Assembly (NCBI GenBank): GCA_028583415.1
Contig: CM053271.1
Location: 91,530,584-91,594,583 of the forward strand
Origin: Protea cynaroides
Taxonomy: Eukaryota > Streptophyta > Magnoliopsida > Proteales > Proteaceae
Reading direction: 5' to 3'
Length of the DNA: 64,000 bases
The position numbers and the translations under genes are program-made. A model generated the notes under the pieces. It saw only the letters and a list, made by a program, of their open reading frames with translations. It did no database searches and was not told the DNA's origin. This document shows positions 22,114 through 34,025 of this stretch, piece after piece; the stretch's first letter is position 1; the number at the start of each line of letters is the position of its first letter.

Positions 22114-22335
22114 CTAAAGGTACACGCAGAAAGGGCACTCGCATGAAGCGTCATGCTCGTCCTCTCCTGCTTGCACATCCAGAGCAGCCACGCCTCCATA
22201 TGCCGGCGTATTCATGTAGTCGTTCACCGTGTAACCTGCATCAACATCTAAAAATAGTGTATATACAAGGGTGAGCTCACAACTTAGCTCAGTAAGACAA
22301 TCAGATAGTGTAACATTCATATGCATGAGTAACAA
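22114..22335 (-). CDS. LTR-embedded Cys-motif ORF (E4 subfamily copy)
   Basis: A 73-codon minus-strand frame at the place where the other LTRs have their ORF. Its C-terminal block reads YTVNDYMNTPAYGG, then ASCECPFCVYL and stop. That is the same architecture as TTVEDYMNAPVYGQ...STCECNSCVFY in E6, with CEC-two residues-C kept. The DNA differs at many third codon positions while the protein pattern holds. This is the most divergent copy and the best hint that the block is or was protein-coding. Function unknown. Confidence 0.45.
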   Translation of the reverse strand: MLLMHMNVTLSDCLTELSCELTLVYTLFLDVDAGYTVNDYMNTPAYGGVAALDVQAGEDEHDASCECPFCVYL

Positions 22336-23249
22336 TCATTTTATGCTGTGGTCTGATTTAAGTTTGCAATGTGCTATAGAAAGGATTGGCGGCCCCCGCA
22401 CCTCTATACACGAGTGTGTGGCATCGCCCAGTAGATCACACTGTTTCCGACCCACATGCACCCACCATGGAATAGAGATAGAGCTAAGGCATCCACACAC
22501 CTCCCCTGATGCTCCACCCATATCAACACGTAAGCTCATGTTGGCGAGGGCTTGCAAACTGGGCTCGCAACTAACCAATCCTATATGTCATCACAGTAGG
22601 TCCTATCCCAGCACAGCTCCCTACGGCATAGAGATAGAGCTAGAGTCTGGTGGCCAGGCCGAAGACCACAGTGCCACGTCCTCCCCCTGATGCCCTATCC
22701 GCACCAAGCATACTAAGATAGAACAATACGCAAGGTAGACCCTATCCCAACATAACTCCCTATGGCATAGAGATAGAGCTAGAGTCTAGTGACCAGACCG
22801 GAGACCACAGTGCCACATCTCCCCCTGATGCCCTACCCGCACCAAGCATGCTAAGATAGAATACTATGAAAAGGTGCTAGTGTGAGGGATGATCCCAGAC
22901 CCCAGGCCATTCCCATTCCACACACCAACAAAAACAATCACATGCCTAATAATCACATCCTAGCATAGCGAGTATGCATGAACAATAATAATAACTGAAA
23001 GTAAAGGATGACGTGCGAGTATGCACAAACATCAATCCACAGAGTCATAATTATTAACAATAGTTTACTGTCCATTAGATTATTAGGGTTTAGGTCCGAT
23101 TCCCTTACCTGATGCTCGTTTGATAGCTTGCTCCACGTCGCAAGGTCCAAACGTGCTATCACAAGGTCCTACATAATATTAGGGTTTAATTAGAATAGGT
23201 TTACGTTGGTCGGAAAACCAACAATGGCAAAAACACATCTCACAGGGCT

Positions 23250-23385
23250 GACCGATCACATATACCGGTCGTAGCTCTGTGGGGAAAACCTGCGACCGGT
23301 ATGGTCAGCCGGTCCCCCACAGACCAGCACCCGGGAGGTACCGGTCGCAACATACCGGTTGCACCCCTGTGCAACCGGTATGTCT
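23250..23385. repeat. ACCGGT-type inverted-repeat cluster 2 (E4 LTR)
   Basis: Repeated ACCGGT, ACCGGTCG and CGACCGGT in both orientations, with short complementary partners (for example GGTTGCACCC and TGTGCAACCGG). It lies about 760-890 bp from the LTR start, exactly where E1 and E6 have their second CGACCC cluster. Confidence 0.75.
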
Positions 23386-23946
23386 CCGGAAGACTATACG
23401 CTCGGTTTCTCGACTTTCGTCGGTCACCCCCTATTGATTCCAAGGTTTCTCCTACACATTCTAGGTCTGAGCATTGAGTTAGAATTGTTTCCAACTCCAT
23501 TCAAGTCCCAATTTGATGGTATTCATCCTAGAACTCGGATCTAGGGTTTATCGATTAAATTAGGGTTTGGCGGCAAAGTAGGGTTTATTGGCAAGATAGG
23601 GTTTTAGATCAATACATGCTTTGCATGGTATTGATTCAACAATAATCAACCCTATAAGAGTTCATAAAGTAAAGGAAAGTTCAAGCACTTACCGTCGACT
23701 TACGGTGAGTTATTCTTCGTCGAACGGTAATATCGGCTCTTCCTAGTTTCTCCTCCTTCTTCAGCCTCTTTCTCCTTTCTAGGGTTTGTGAGGATCAATG
23801 GAAGGGATTCTTGGAGGTTTAGAGGTGTTTATATAGGCTAGGTTTAGGTTTAGGAAGCCTTCTAGGATTAGGAAAGTCCTAGGGTTTGGAATTTGGAAAG
23901 TAGGACCCGCAGAGATCTGGTTCTGGATCTTGATAGTCTGCTGACT

Positions 23947-23995
23947 ATACCGGTCGACCGGTACCCATGCTAAGACCGGTACCATCGACCGGAAT
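23947..23995. repeat. ACCGGT-type inverted-repeat cluster 1 (E4 LTR)
   Basis: Six to seven ACCGG/CCGGT cores fall within 50 bp, about 150-200 bp from the LTR start and upstream of the TATA box. This is the position of cluster 1 in the CGACCC-bearing LTRs. Confidence 0.75.
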
Positions 23996-24140
23996 GACTA
24001 AATTCATACCTAATTTGGTCTGTTTGGTCCGATTTCATACCTGGTTGTCATCCGCTCGTCCCGTCTGGTTCGATGATGATTGGAAGACCTATTACGACAT
24101 GAAATCAAGGTTTAGATCGGGTTCATGGAGTGCGGGTCTT

Positions 24141-24250
24141 ACAACTCCCCCACCCTTAAAAGAAATTTCGTCGCCAAAATTTGCATGTAGGTTTCACAAC
24201 TCCCCCACCCTTAAAAGAAATTTTGGCCTCGAAATTTGAACGTACCTTGA
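24141..24250 (-). repeat. 55-bp tandem duplication of the polypurine segment (E4)
   Basis: ACAACTCCCCCACCCTTAAA begins at 24141 and again at 24196. Each copy is followed by a diverged version of the pol-end sequence (AAATTTCGTCGCC versus AAATTTTGGCCTCG). On the minus strand this duplicates the plus-strand priming site next to the LTR, so the LTR start itself is copied only as ACA/TGT. Confidence 0.85.
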
Positions 24251-27200
24251 TCATTGAAAAGGTTAGGGTATTCCTTTCTCATTGCATTCTCGTCCTCCCA
24301 AGTGATTTCTTTTACATCTTTGCTTTTCCAATGCACTTTCACATAGTGGTTATCCTTGCTTCGAAGGTGTTGTACCTTTCGGCTTGTGAGCATCATAGGT
24401 ATTACTTCAAATGTCAAGTCCTCTGTCAAGTCTGGTGGGTCTGCTGTCAAGATGTGCGATGGATCCCTGACATAATTCTTCAATAAAGATACATGGAACA
24501 CATCATGAACGCTTGACATGGATGGTAGTAGAGCCAGTTGATATGCCATATTACCATGTCTGATCAAAATCTCGTATGGTCCCACGTACCTGGGGCATAG
24601 TTTCCCTTTCTTTCCAATCCATTTTAGACCTTGCATAGGTGATATCTTCAAGAATACCTTGTCACCCATTGCAAACTCCAGATCTCGACGTCGGTTATCC
24701 GCATACTGCTTCTGTCGAACTTGAGCTGTCTTCACTCTTTCCTTGATCTGATCAATTACTCGACAAGTTTCTTCGACAAACTCCGGTCCTACAATTCTTC
24801 TATCTCCCACCTCATTCCATAACAGAGGTGTACGACATTTCTTCCCATAGAGTGCTTCATATGGAGCCATCTAAATTGTAGCCTGGTAGCTATTGTTATA
24901 AGTGAACTCGATGAGCGATAGCTTCTCGTCCCAAGCTCCTTTGAAATCTAGGGCACAAGCTCGGAGCATATCTTTTAAAATTTGAATAGTTCGTTCTGAC
25001 TGCCCATCCGTCTGAGGGTGAAAAGCTGTACTATACTTCAACTTGGTTCCCATAGCTTTCTGTAATCCTTCCCAGAACTTTGATGTAAAACGGGGATCTC
25101 TGTCAGATACTATACTCTCTGGGACGCCATGAAGTCTGACTATATTATCTACATATAGCTTGGCCAGCTTCTCCATGGTATACTGAGGTCTGACCACAAT
25201 GAATCGAGCTCTCTTGGTAAGTCGATCGACTACAACCCAAACTGCATCCACCGACCTTGGTGTCAAGGGTAGACCAGTGACGAAATCCATTGTGATGCAA
25301 TCCCACTTCCATGCAAGTTCCGATAGTGGTTGTAGTAAACCTGCGGGTCTCTACCTTTCTGCTTTAACTTGTTGGCAATTCAGACATTGGAATACGAAAG
25401 GTGCTATATCCGCTTTCATACCCCTCCACCAATACAATCTTCTTAAATCATGGTACATTTTGGTGCTTCCTGGATGTACCGAATATGGAGTGTAATGAGC
25501 TTCTATCATAACTCGATCTCTGATATTTGAGTTATCATTCTCAGGTATACATAATCGTCCACGATACCTTAGTACCTTGTCTGAATCCAAGGTAAAGTCA
25601 GGATTGCTTTTACCCTTCTCCAGGTCTTCTTGCACAGTCTTAAGATGTGGATCCTGTAGGATTGCTACTTTAACTTCATCTATTAGATCCGATGAGATTT
25701 TCAGAGCTGCGAACATCAATGTGAACTTATGAATTAAGCCCTGTTCCACTGGATCTCTTGCAGTCTCTATTATATACTCTTCATCATTTTCTATTGAACT
25801 TGAGGTTGTAGCACACAACCTAGCATTTGTACTTGGTCCTGCCTCAGGTTTCAATGCCCACTTTCTACTTAAGGCAACAGCCACAACATTTGCCTTACCC
25901 AGATGGTACTGAATGTCACAATCATAATCTTTTAATAATTCCAGCCATCTCCTCTATCTCATATTCAGGTCCTTTTGAGTGAAAAGATAGGTTAAGCTCT
26001 TGTGATCTAACTTAATCTGAAACTTTTCACCATAAAGGTAGTGTCACCAAGTCTTGATTGCATGTATAATCGCTGCTAACTCCAAATCATGTGTAGGATA
26101 ATTCTTCTCATGCTCTTTCAATTGTCTTGATGCGTAGGTAATCACATGTTCTCCTTGCATCAATACACATCCAAGATCCAACCCTGAGGCATCCGTATAT
26201 AAGGTAAACGGTAAGCCTGGTGTTGGGATGGTCAAGATAGGTGCAGAGACTAGTCTTGACTTCAAAGTCTGAAAGCATTTCTCGCACTCATCTGACCATA
26301 TAAATTTTTCTCCTTTCTTGGTTAATCTGATAAGTGGAACGGTGATTCTTGAGTAGTCTTCCATGAATCTTCTATAGTAACCAGCCAATCCAAGGAAACT
26401 ATAAATCTCTGTAACTAATTTTGGTGCATCCCATCCTACTATAGCAGCTATCTTACTTGGATCTACCTTGATACCATCTTCAGATACTACGTGGCCCAAG
26501 AAAGCCACCTCCTTCAGCCAAAATTCACACTTCTTGAACTTGGCATAAAGCTTCTCCCTTCTCAGCCGTTGTAGGGCTGCTCTCAAATGTGTTGCATGAG
26601 CCTCCCTGTCCTTTGAGTAGACCAATATGTCGTCGATGAATATGATGACCGAAGTGTCCAACATGTCATGAAACACTCGGTTCATCAGTTCCATGAACGA
26701 CGCTGGAGCGTTAGTCAACCCGAACGACATTACCAGAAACTCATAATGCCCATACCTTGTCCTGAAAGCAGTCTTTGGAATATCTTCGGCCTTGATCTTC
26801 AGTTGGTGATACCCTGATCTGAGATCAATCTTCGAGAAAACCTTTGCACCCTATATCTAATCGAATAGATCATCGATCCTAGGCAAAGGATATCGATTCT
26901 TGATGGTTAACTTGTTTAGCTCTCGGTAGTCAATACATAGTCGTACACTACCGTCCTTCTTCTTGACGAACAATACAGGTGCTCCCCATGGCGATATGCT
27001 TGGTCGTATGAAACCCTTATCTAGTAGTTCTTGTAACTGGGTCTTCAACTCCTTTAATTCGGTAGGGCCATCCTGTATGGTGCTTTAGACACCGGTGCCG
27101 ACCCTGGCCTCAGGTCTATCACGAACTCTGTCGCCCTATCTGGAGGTAGACCTGGGAGATCTTCTGGAAACACATCTAGAAACTCTCGTACCACATCTAG

Positions 27201-27560
27201 ATCTTCTATCTTCGGCGCGTCAGCAGTGATGTCGACCATAGACACTAAATACCCTACTCCTCCATTCTCTAGGCATCTCTTAGCTTTTAGGGCGAAGAGG
27301 ATCAGCTTTCGCTTCCTAGGTAACTTGTTCCCAGTGAAGCTAAACTCTTTCCCCTTCTCATTTTTAAGCACAAGTTTCCTTTCACCACCTAATAAGCTAG
27401 CTGAATGATGGCCTAGCCAATCCATTCCCAAGATGACGTCAAAGTCTGCCATATCAAGTCGATTTAGGTTGCATCCAAATTCTATCCATCCATATGATTC
27501 AGACAATGTTCATAACACTTACCCACTACAACATCTAGTCCAAAAGAGCTTGAACTAGCG
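24211..27560 (-). pseudogene. pol: pol of E4 (several stops)
   Basis: Minus-strand pol with readable blocks in order: protease end and linker (27054-27506, DFDVILGMDWL); RT N-terminal part (26857-27048, LCIDYRELNKL); RT to RNase H (26044-26730, FIDDIL and YTDASG); RNase H end to integrase finger (25351-25884, HPGSTKMYHD then CLNCQ); integrase core (24871-25290, MDFVTG, SDRDPRF, GQSERTIQ); and integrase end plus chromodomain (24211-24870, ITWEDENAMRKEYPNLF). Breaks include TAG at 24868-24870 (CAG in relatives) and stops near 25350, 25890 and 26850. The protease active site is not readable upstream of 27500. This is the best-preserved chromodomain coding region in the window. Confidence 0.92.
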
Positions 27561-28241
27561 AAATCTGGTATAATGGTTTTAAGAGCTTGTCTAGTTCCTT
27601 CATCTCTTATGATTTTTCAAAGACTATCGTCAAAATCTCATATTGCACTCAGTAACTTACATCTTTTATCACTGATGTTCTACCCTGATCTCTCTTTCGT
27701 ATATATCAAAAAACATCTTCTGGCTATTTACTCATTACATATCCCAAGTCTATCTATAAGCATTAGGGTATATGCTTATAAATTCATTAATTCAGCCAAA
27801 CTCTTTTGGTCTTTACTTAATCATCTTACTTGACATTGGGCATAACTCTGTATTACTTATACTAATCTGAATACTATCAATGCCATAATTTTTTTTTTTG
27901 ACTTCATCCTTGTATCCACTCTTAGATCTGCCTTTAAAAACCTTCTGTCTTGTCAAAATTCATACCGATATAGTCATCTTTAATTCTACTTGAGTGCTAT
28001 TTATTTCTTTACTGGCTATTCTTGATAGTTCTCACTTCCTGTTTATGCACTCTTTTACAGATCATGACACAAATCCATCCATTCAGCAATTTGGTCCAGT
28101 ACCCATGCTAATACAGATATAGTCATCTTTAACTCTACTTGAGTGCTATCTATTTCTTTACTGGCTACTCTTGATAGTTCTCACTTCCTGTTTATGCACT
28201 CTTTTAAAGACCATGACACAAATCCATCCATTCAGCAATTT
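27560..28241 (-). other. E4 upstream internal remnant with 149-bp tandem duplication
   Basis: No coding region. 27560-27750 is a decayed protease-side sequence shared with E2 (15360-15560). A 149-bp unit starting GATATAGTCATCTTTAA is present twice (27967-28115 and 28116-28241, the second cut by the E3 junction). The function of the rest is not visible. Confidence 0.6.
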
Positions 28242-28524
28242 GATCCTGAGGTCTCTACCCCTATTTATATCCTCTGGGTCACCCTCCACCTGTAAATTAC
28301 AGTAAAACTATTTCACCAACTCAGGATAGGTGTAACCCTCATAGAGAATCACAGGGAGCCAGCCCATATCACCAAATGCTTCCTCTACATCGAATAGGGC
28401 TAGGCTGGCCAAGTTGACACAACGACCCCCTTTCACCTTCTTGTGCTCGTACCAGGGATACTGTGCCTCTGTTGGACCTGAAGCGACTGGGATCGTGAAC
28501 TCTAGGGACTTTAGTGCTAGCCAT
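28242..28524 (-). pseudogene. Antisense ORF of E3, N-terminal part
   Basis: Starts at ATG 28524 with MASTKVPRVHDPSRFRSN, matching MARTKVPRAHDP in E6 and E5. It continues after a frameshift with KKVKGGRCVNLASLALFDVE and MGWLPVILYEG up to LVK, then a stop near 28308 where E5 has Gln. Just upstream on the minus strand ACCCTTGCAG resembles a splice acceptor; the same feature occurs in E5 and E6. E4 separates this part from 20900-21820. Confidence 0.7.
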
Positions 28525-29407
28525 GTTGTCTGCAAGGGTATAGACCAACAAGCAACAAATCAAATATAGTAAAAATTCAAAATTTTGGCATTATGATGGC
28601 GTGATTGGAAAAAAGTTTCATTTTCGCCCAAATGCTTGGACTAGAGGACTCTCACACATCATAAGCAATCACACAATGACCAATTTAGTAAGAACTTGTT
28701 GTTAATTAAAACAAATTGAAGAAAATTTGAGAAATGGTAAAAATCCCTAAATTCTAGGTCAAAACGTAAGTTTTCAATTGATTGACGAAAACCGACCAAT
28801 GAAACCTAAATCTCTTAGAGGGCTTTTGTTCGTTGGGTGCCCAATAGCAAGGTTTATCAATAAAAATCAAATTTTTATGGATAAATAGAATTTAATTGGG
28901 AAAAGAGCGAAATGGATGATGAAAACCTAGAATGAATCGACAAAAGAATAATGGGAATTGGGAACTTACCAAGGAGATGAGGAATCCAGAGGTTGATGGA
29001 AGAAACATCACTCTAGGTGGTAGTTGGTACTGTAGCAACTCAGTGGAAGCGAGTTGAGTTGTGAACAATAGAAGACAAAAGAGAAAATAAAGAAAATGGC
29101 TCAAAATCGGATTTTAAAAACCTGATTTGGTATTGTGTGGTAACAGAATTCGACCAAAAATATGACCCCACGATCGACCACAGGCTCACGGTGAGCTGAC
29201 AGGGTTCGTGAGGTCGCAACCTTGTGGTCGCATATAGTGCGACCCCACCCATCGACTCCAAGATGAAAATGCCCTGTTTTGACTGAATGACTTTAAAAAT
29301 TAAAACTTTGCCTTGTTTATTTGAAAATTAACATAAGATTAACGTATATTATGCTTGCCTCATATGTTTCCTTAATTTTCAGACACTATCACCACCGAAA
29401 ATAGGAA
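28525..29407 (+). other. Leader of E3 between antisense ORF and gag
   Basis: Non-coding, AT-rich. It holds a block conserved with E5 and E6 (ACTGTAGCAACTCAG...CGAGTTGAGTT near 29028-29058; CCAATAG near 28840-28850). It has one copy of the GGTCG-rich leader unit (29160-29260), and CCTTAATTTTCAG directly before ACACTA, 23-28 bp upstream of the gag ATG, which resembles a 3' splice site. Confidence 0.6.
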
Positions 29408-30712
29408 ATGGCTAGTCGTAGAGTAAGTAGAAGGAGACAAAATGTCAACCCATCTCCACTACCTACGGAGACCAATGACAATGAAGGTCAGCAAGGACAG
29501 AAAAAAAAATATTGGAACTCAACATGCTGTGCCTCAGAATGTTCACACCCAAGCCAACCCAACCAACTTACTTGCACCACCTACGGATTTGGATACGGTG
29601 GTGATGAATTTGGCACAGCAAATACAGCATATACAGCAAATGCAAGCCAACATTCAAGCGGCTATGGGGATTGCTTTCCCAATTGCAAACACAACACCTT
29701 TACCTATGGGACAAGCTAGTACTGTACCTGATGGTAGCAACACTGTACCCCAAGCACTGCAAACACCAGCAATACAAGGCCGAGTGCCAAATCCTGAAGC
29801 ACCGCAAGGCGGGTACAACCAAGGTAACTATCAGTACCAGTCGCCTATGTATGGAGCTTATGCACAATATCAGCTTGATCATTCCAGATTGATTGAGCGT
29901 TTCCTGAAGATGAAGCCAAAGGAATTCAATGACAAGCCGTCGGATCCTTTGTGGCCAACTCACTGGATTGACGAGATGGAAAGAAATTTCATGATGATGA
30001 CTGTAAATGAAGAGGAAAAAATGCTATGTGCCACATTCATGCTGAAAGGCGATGCACACCATTGGTGGAAGTCTACTCGAAGTTATATTTTAACAAAGCA
30101 CGCCCAACTGACCTAGGCTATCTATAAAGAAGCTTTCTTCGAGAAGTATTTTCCAAAGAGTTTCAGAGATGCGATGGAAAAAGAGTTTCTGAGTCTATAT
30201 TAGGGACAAATGACAGTAGACGCTTATCAGCAGTGTTATGAAGAACTGTTCTTCTTTGCTCCCTCTAGCATGCAGGAAGAAGATAACAAAACCCGAAGGT
30301 TCGTCATGGGACTTAGGGCAAGTATACGGGAGCATGTGCTGGGGTTGGAAAAGAAGATTTATAATGAAGCTATACAGATTGCTCTAGTACTAGAATCGAG
30401 CTAGAAGGAGAGCTGCCTTGCTCGGAAAAGGGCATTAAAAGGCCTAATGGAAATACACATAACGGAGGGAACACCAAGACATTCAAACCCTTCCATACTC
30501 AAGGCTTTAATGCTGCAGCCAAGACTACCCCAACAGCTCAACTTCAACAAAAGCAAAGTAGTGTTGGAGTCAAATGCTTCAACTATGATCAAGTAGGACA
30601 TTATTCAAGGGAGTGTCCTAAGCCAAGGAAGTAGCTACAACAAGGAAAGGTTTATGCAGTTACTTCTGAGGATGTTGTCGCATCGCCTTATGTGGTTACA
30701 GGTATGACCTGA
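29408..30712 (+). pseudogene. gag: gag of E3
   Basis: Starts MASRRVSRRRQN, conserved with E5 (MAGRRVT) and E6 (MVGRRVT), so this ATG is well supported. A frameshift lies in the A-run near 29502. The Gln/Pro-rich segment and Gag domain (HWIDEMERNFMMMTVNEEEK) are open to TAG 30114-30116, where E1 has Trp. Further breaks: TAG near 30201 (CAG in relatives), TAG near 30403, and frame loss near 30430. The zinc knuckle has lost its second Cys (FNYD instead of FNCN). The frame would end TGA 30710-30712 inside the intron donor. Confidence 0.88.
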
Positions 30713-30769
30713 ACCTTTCGTTTGTACTACCTTGTGTGAGTAAGTAGACTAAATTAAATCAAATCACAT
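30702..30769 (+). other. gag-pol intron of E3 (acceptor mutated)
   Basis: The donor GTATGACC is intact, but the acceptor reads AATCACAT instead of AATCACAG. It has the same in-frame TGA and the same GACTAAA branch-like motif as the other copies. Length 68 nt. Splicing at the ancestral site would be abolished. Confidence 0.65.
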
Positions 30770-31441
30770 GTATCGTACCTATTAATGGCTTACCAGCCAG
30801 AGTACTCTGACTCTGGAGCTACACATTATTTTATATCTGTGTCGTTTGAAAAGAAGTTAAATCTACCCCTCAGACTTTTAGACTACAAACTGCTTGTACG
30901 ATCACCTATGGGATTAGAAGAGGAACTAGACAAAGGTTATGGACCATATCCAGTTCTTATCAGCAAGAATATTTTGGAGGCAACCTTAATCCAACTCGAG
31001 ATGGCAAACTTTGATGTTATCTTAGGAATGGATTGGTTAGCTTGGCACTCTGCAAACCTATCATGTGCGGAAAAGAAACTGACATTTAAAGACAAGGAAG
31101 GAGCAGAGTTTAGTTTTGTGGGAACCAAACTTCCCCGTAAACGAAAGGTCATCCTCTCTGCATTGAAGGCTAGAAAATGCCTCGAGAAATGAGGAATTGG
31201 GTTTCTAGTATCGTAGTCGACCTCACCAAGGAAGCACCACGATGAAGGATATTGAAGTTGTGTGTGAATTTTTGGATGTATTTCCTGAGGAACTACCAGG
31301 ACTACCACCTGACCGAGCGATAGAGTTCATTATAGATCTTCTACCCGGAGTCGCACCAGTATCGAAAGCACCCTATCGAATGGCTTCTACTGAACTAAAG
31401 AAATTGAAGGTACAATTACAGGAGTTACTGGACAAGGGTTA
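30770..31441 (+). pseudogene. pol: pol of E3, protease and RT start (cut by E5)
   Basis: Protease with DSGATHYF, frameshifted by a 2-bp loss just before the active site relative to E5. Then DVILGMDWLAWHSANL, a TGA at 31190, a further frameshift, and the RT lead-in FPEELPGLPPDRA to LLDKGY, where E5 is inserted. The remainder is outside the window. Confidence 0.9.
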
Positions 31442-33737
31442 TGTAAGACCCGTATCGAACTAACCAGTCTTACCACCTTGTACCAAGTCTACCTATCGTG
31501 GCCGAGCCAAGTGGACCAAGTGCGTGAAGAAACCACAAGACCAGGTATGAAATTTAACTCAAAAATAGTCAAATATGAGTGTGTGGTCGCATGCCTAAAC
31601 AGGTGTGACCGACCCCACCTCAAAAGAGTCCAACCCCATGAGTTTTGGTCTTGGGGTCGGACATTTTAAAAAGGTAGGGTCACGATTTTGCGACCCCACT
31701 TCCGACCCCACGGAACCCAATCAGAACGAAATTAGAAAACCTTCCTAATCCGAAGGGGGTTTTTTCCTAAACTCATTAGGGCATATTATGGAGAGTTTTC
31801 CTCTATAAATAGGGACGCCTCTTTCACTCCTTTAGAACCCTAATTGAAAGTAAGAGAAAGAGAAAAGAAGGAAGAGAAGGAAAATTTAAGAAGAAGACTA
31901 AGGAGGAGGAAAATTCAGAGAAAACTCTGAATCTTCATCAAGCATAAGGTATGAACCTATTTCCCATGATTAATTAAGAGCCTAGAATAGTTCATGAAGA
32001 AGATAGGATCTAGGAGAAACCCAAATCATCCATCCACGAATAAATTCCAAGAGAATCCATGGAGGAAATTATTGTGGACAATGGATGGTGTATAAAATTA
32101 TAGTTTTGAGTCATAGAATAATCATAGGAGGGACCATGATGATAAGCCAAAGAATCCAAACATGAAGGAATGAAGTTGAGAGTGAAAGGTTGACCATAGC
32201 ACGTGTGGTCGCACGTGGGGTCGCATGATGTTCGACCCCACAAGACACACATGTCCGACCACATTGCCCTCGGGAAGTTTCCAGGGAGTATGTCCGACCC
32301 TACCCTACGACCCTACACCCTGTGGTCGCAGAAACTGAGACCCCAGGTGCTGCCCCACCTGCGACCCCTCAGTTTCTGTTAGTCTAAACACATGGAAATT
32401 AATTCTAATTAAAAATCTATCAACTTATTAGGACTCCAAGTGGTCTAAGAGGGAGTTACAAAGCTTGAACGAGGATCTACTATCAATCAAAGGTGAGGAA
32501 ACAAGACCTAAACTAATTGGCTAATAATAAACTATTTTTGTTTATTGAGTCTGATGCCATGAATGATTCTATGCTTGTATGCGTGTAATTTGCAATTAAC
32601 ATGTCATCCAATATTCTTGTTATTATTGTTCATGCATATTTAATTCCGTTTATTTATAACATGATGATGATGATGATGCTAGGAATAGGCATGTGAATGT
32701 TTGTGTGTGGTTAGTGTACTTGATGCGAGTAGGACATCAGGGGAAGTGTGATGCGGTGCGGTCCTAAGCACTTTAGCTCTATCTCTACTCAAGTTTTGTC
32801 CACTGACATCGTCGTATTGCCATTACCTTAGCAGAACTATTACGTCGTAGGGCATCAGGGGAGGGGGTCCCGGACCGTGCAGTCTCTGACTCTACTGGGG
32901 GGCCTTAGCTCTATCTCTATGGACGTATTGAGGGATGCTGGGGTGAGGCCTTGGATATACTATTTGACATTAGGATTGGTTAGTTGCGAGCCCAGTTTGC
33001 AAGCCCTCGCCAATAGGGGCTTACGTGTTGGTATGGGTAGGGCATCAGGGGAAGTGTGATGCGGTGCGGTCCTAAGCACTTTAGCTCTATCCCTATTCCA
33101 TGGTGGGTGCATATGGGACGGAAATAGTATTTGATCCATTGGGCGGCTTCACACACTCGTGTATAGAGGTGCGGTGGCCACCTATCCTTTCTAATGCACA
33201 TTGCAAACTTATGAAGCAGACCAAAGCTATGAATTGAATGCATGCATATGTTTGTTGCATTGTTTTGTTTGCTCACTAAGCCGTGATGTGTGCTCACCCT
33301 TTGACGTCGAATATTTTTAGTTGATGATGCAGGTACTACTTTAGAAGACTATATGAATGCTCCGATGTACGAACATGCTGCAGCGATGGATGCAGAAGCT
33401 ATGATGGAGTCGCATGATTCGTCGTTGCATGTGCAACTCATGCGTCTTTGATTAGATTTATTAGTTGGATTATTCAGAAGATGTAATTGATTAATTTATT
33501 TTATTTTATGTCTTAGTCCTTTGAAGATAATCGGATAATTTATTTATGTTATCACCATTAGATTCTCAGTTCATTAAATATTAAAGATTTTCGTTATTGT
33601 GTATTTATTCTAATTATGGTTGTGGATGTGTATGATTTAAGCAAAAAGGACACAGTCTATTCGAGATCCTGATTGAACCGTTGGATCATAAATGGTTTAT
33701 CACACAATTCTGGTTGGTACGAAATTAGGGTATGACA
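31442..33737 (+). repeat. 5' LTR of E5 (2296 bp)
   Basis: It starts TGTAAGACCCGTATCG and ends AGGGTATGACA. TATA at 31801-31813, CGACCC clusters about 31580-31710 and 32205-32370. The LTR ORF block near 33320-33455 (LEDYMNAPMYEH) is frameshifted by one base before the Cys tail. Confidence 0.93.
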
Positions 33738-33740
33738 ACT

Positions 33741-33752
33741 TGGTATCAGAGA
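33741..33752 (+). other. Primer binding site of E5
   Basis: TGGTATCAGAGA lies three bases after the LTR. It is one base from the TGGTATCAGAGC seen in E3, E2 and E6, and matches initiator-Met tRNA. Confidence 0.88.
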
Positions 33753-34025
33753 TCTCGGGCCCTATCTTTTAAACATGTATACTTCCACAAAAGTTCGTGA
33801 ACTGAGTTAGGATAAAATCTAAATGCTTTAATAAGAACACACTATAAGCATCTGTGTTGTATGAGACAAAAATTAAGAAAGAGAATAATGCATATATAAA
33901 AGGAGAAACAAGTTTCATATATACATCGAATAAAAAGCAACATATATACATATGTAAATCTGAGTACGGTCCACAATCCGGACAGTTACTCTGTAGTACT
34001 AGGAAAAACAAAAAGAAAATATGCA

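Larger units (their letters stand above)
21821..24143 (-). repeat. 3' LTR of E4 (2323 bp)
   Basis: On the minus strand it starts TGTAAGACCCGC at 24143 and ends GAGTGTGACA at 21821. The minus-strand TATA box is near 23827-23836. It shares the overall LTR plan with E1 (TATA, CTCTATCTCTA modules near 22461-22475, 22628-22642 and 22767-22781, ORF near the end), but most of the sequence is clearly diverged. Confidence 0.9.
21821..28241 (-). mobile_element. E4: Tekay-related element of another subfamily, 5'-truncated
   Basis: A minus-strand element with a 3' LTR (21821-24143), a duplicated polypurine segment, a nearly readable pol and no gag, primer site or 5' LTR. Its right end fuses directly to the E3 antisense ORF at 28241/28242 without a clear target duplication (left flank GGTGA, right side only GA shared). 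A deletion or incomplete insertion therefore removed its 5' half. Its LTR differs from E1, E2, E3, E5 and E6, especially in carrying ACCGGT clusters. Confidence 0.85.
19817..31441 (+). mobile_element. E3: Tekay-like element, interrupted twice and truncated
   Basis: The oldest layer visible. Its pieces are 19817-21820 (end of 5' LTR, primer site, C-terminal part of the antisense ORF) and 28242-31441 (N-terminal part of the antisense ORF, leader, gag, intron, protease, start of RT). E4 (21821-28241) separates the two. B2 interrupts its LTR on the left. E5 enters its RT after GGTTA at 31437-31441. The rest of E3 pol and its 3' LTR should lie to the right of the window, beyond E5. Confidence 0.85.

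Noticed and set aside
28308..28563. Two overlapping minus frames as separate genes
   Set aside because: They are the two sides of one frameshift in the N-terminal part of the E3 antisense ORF.
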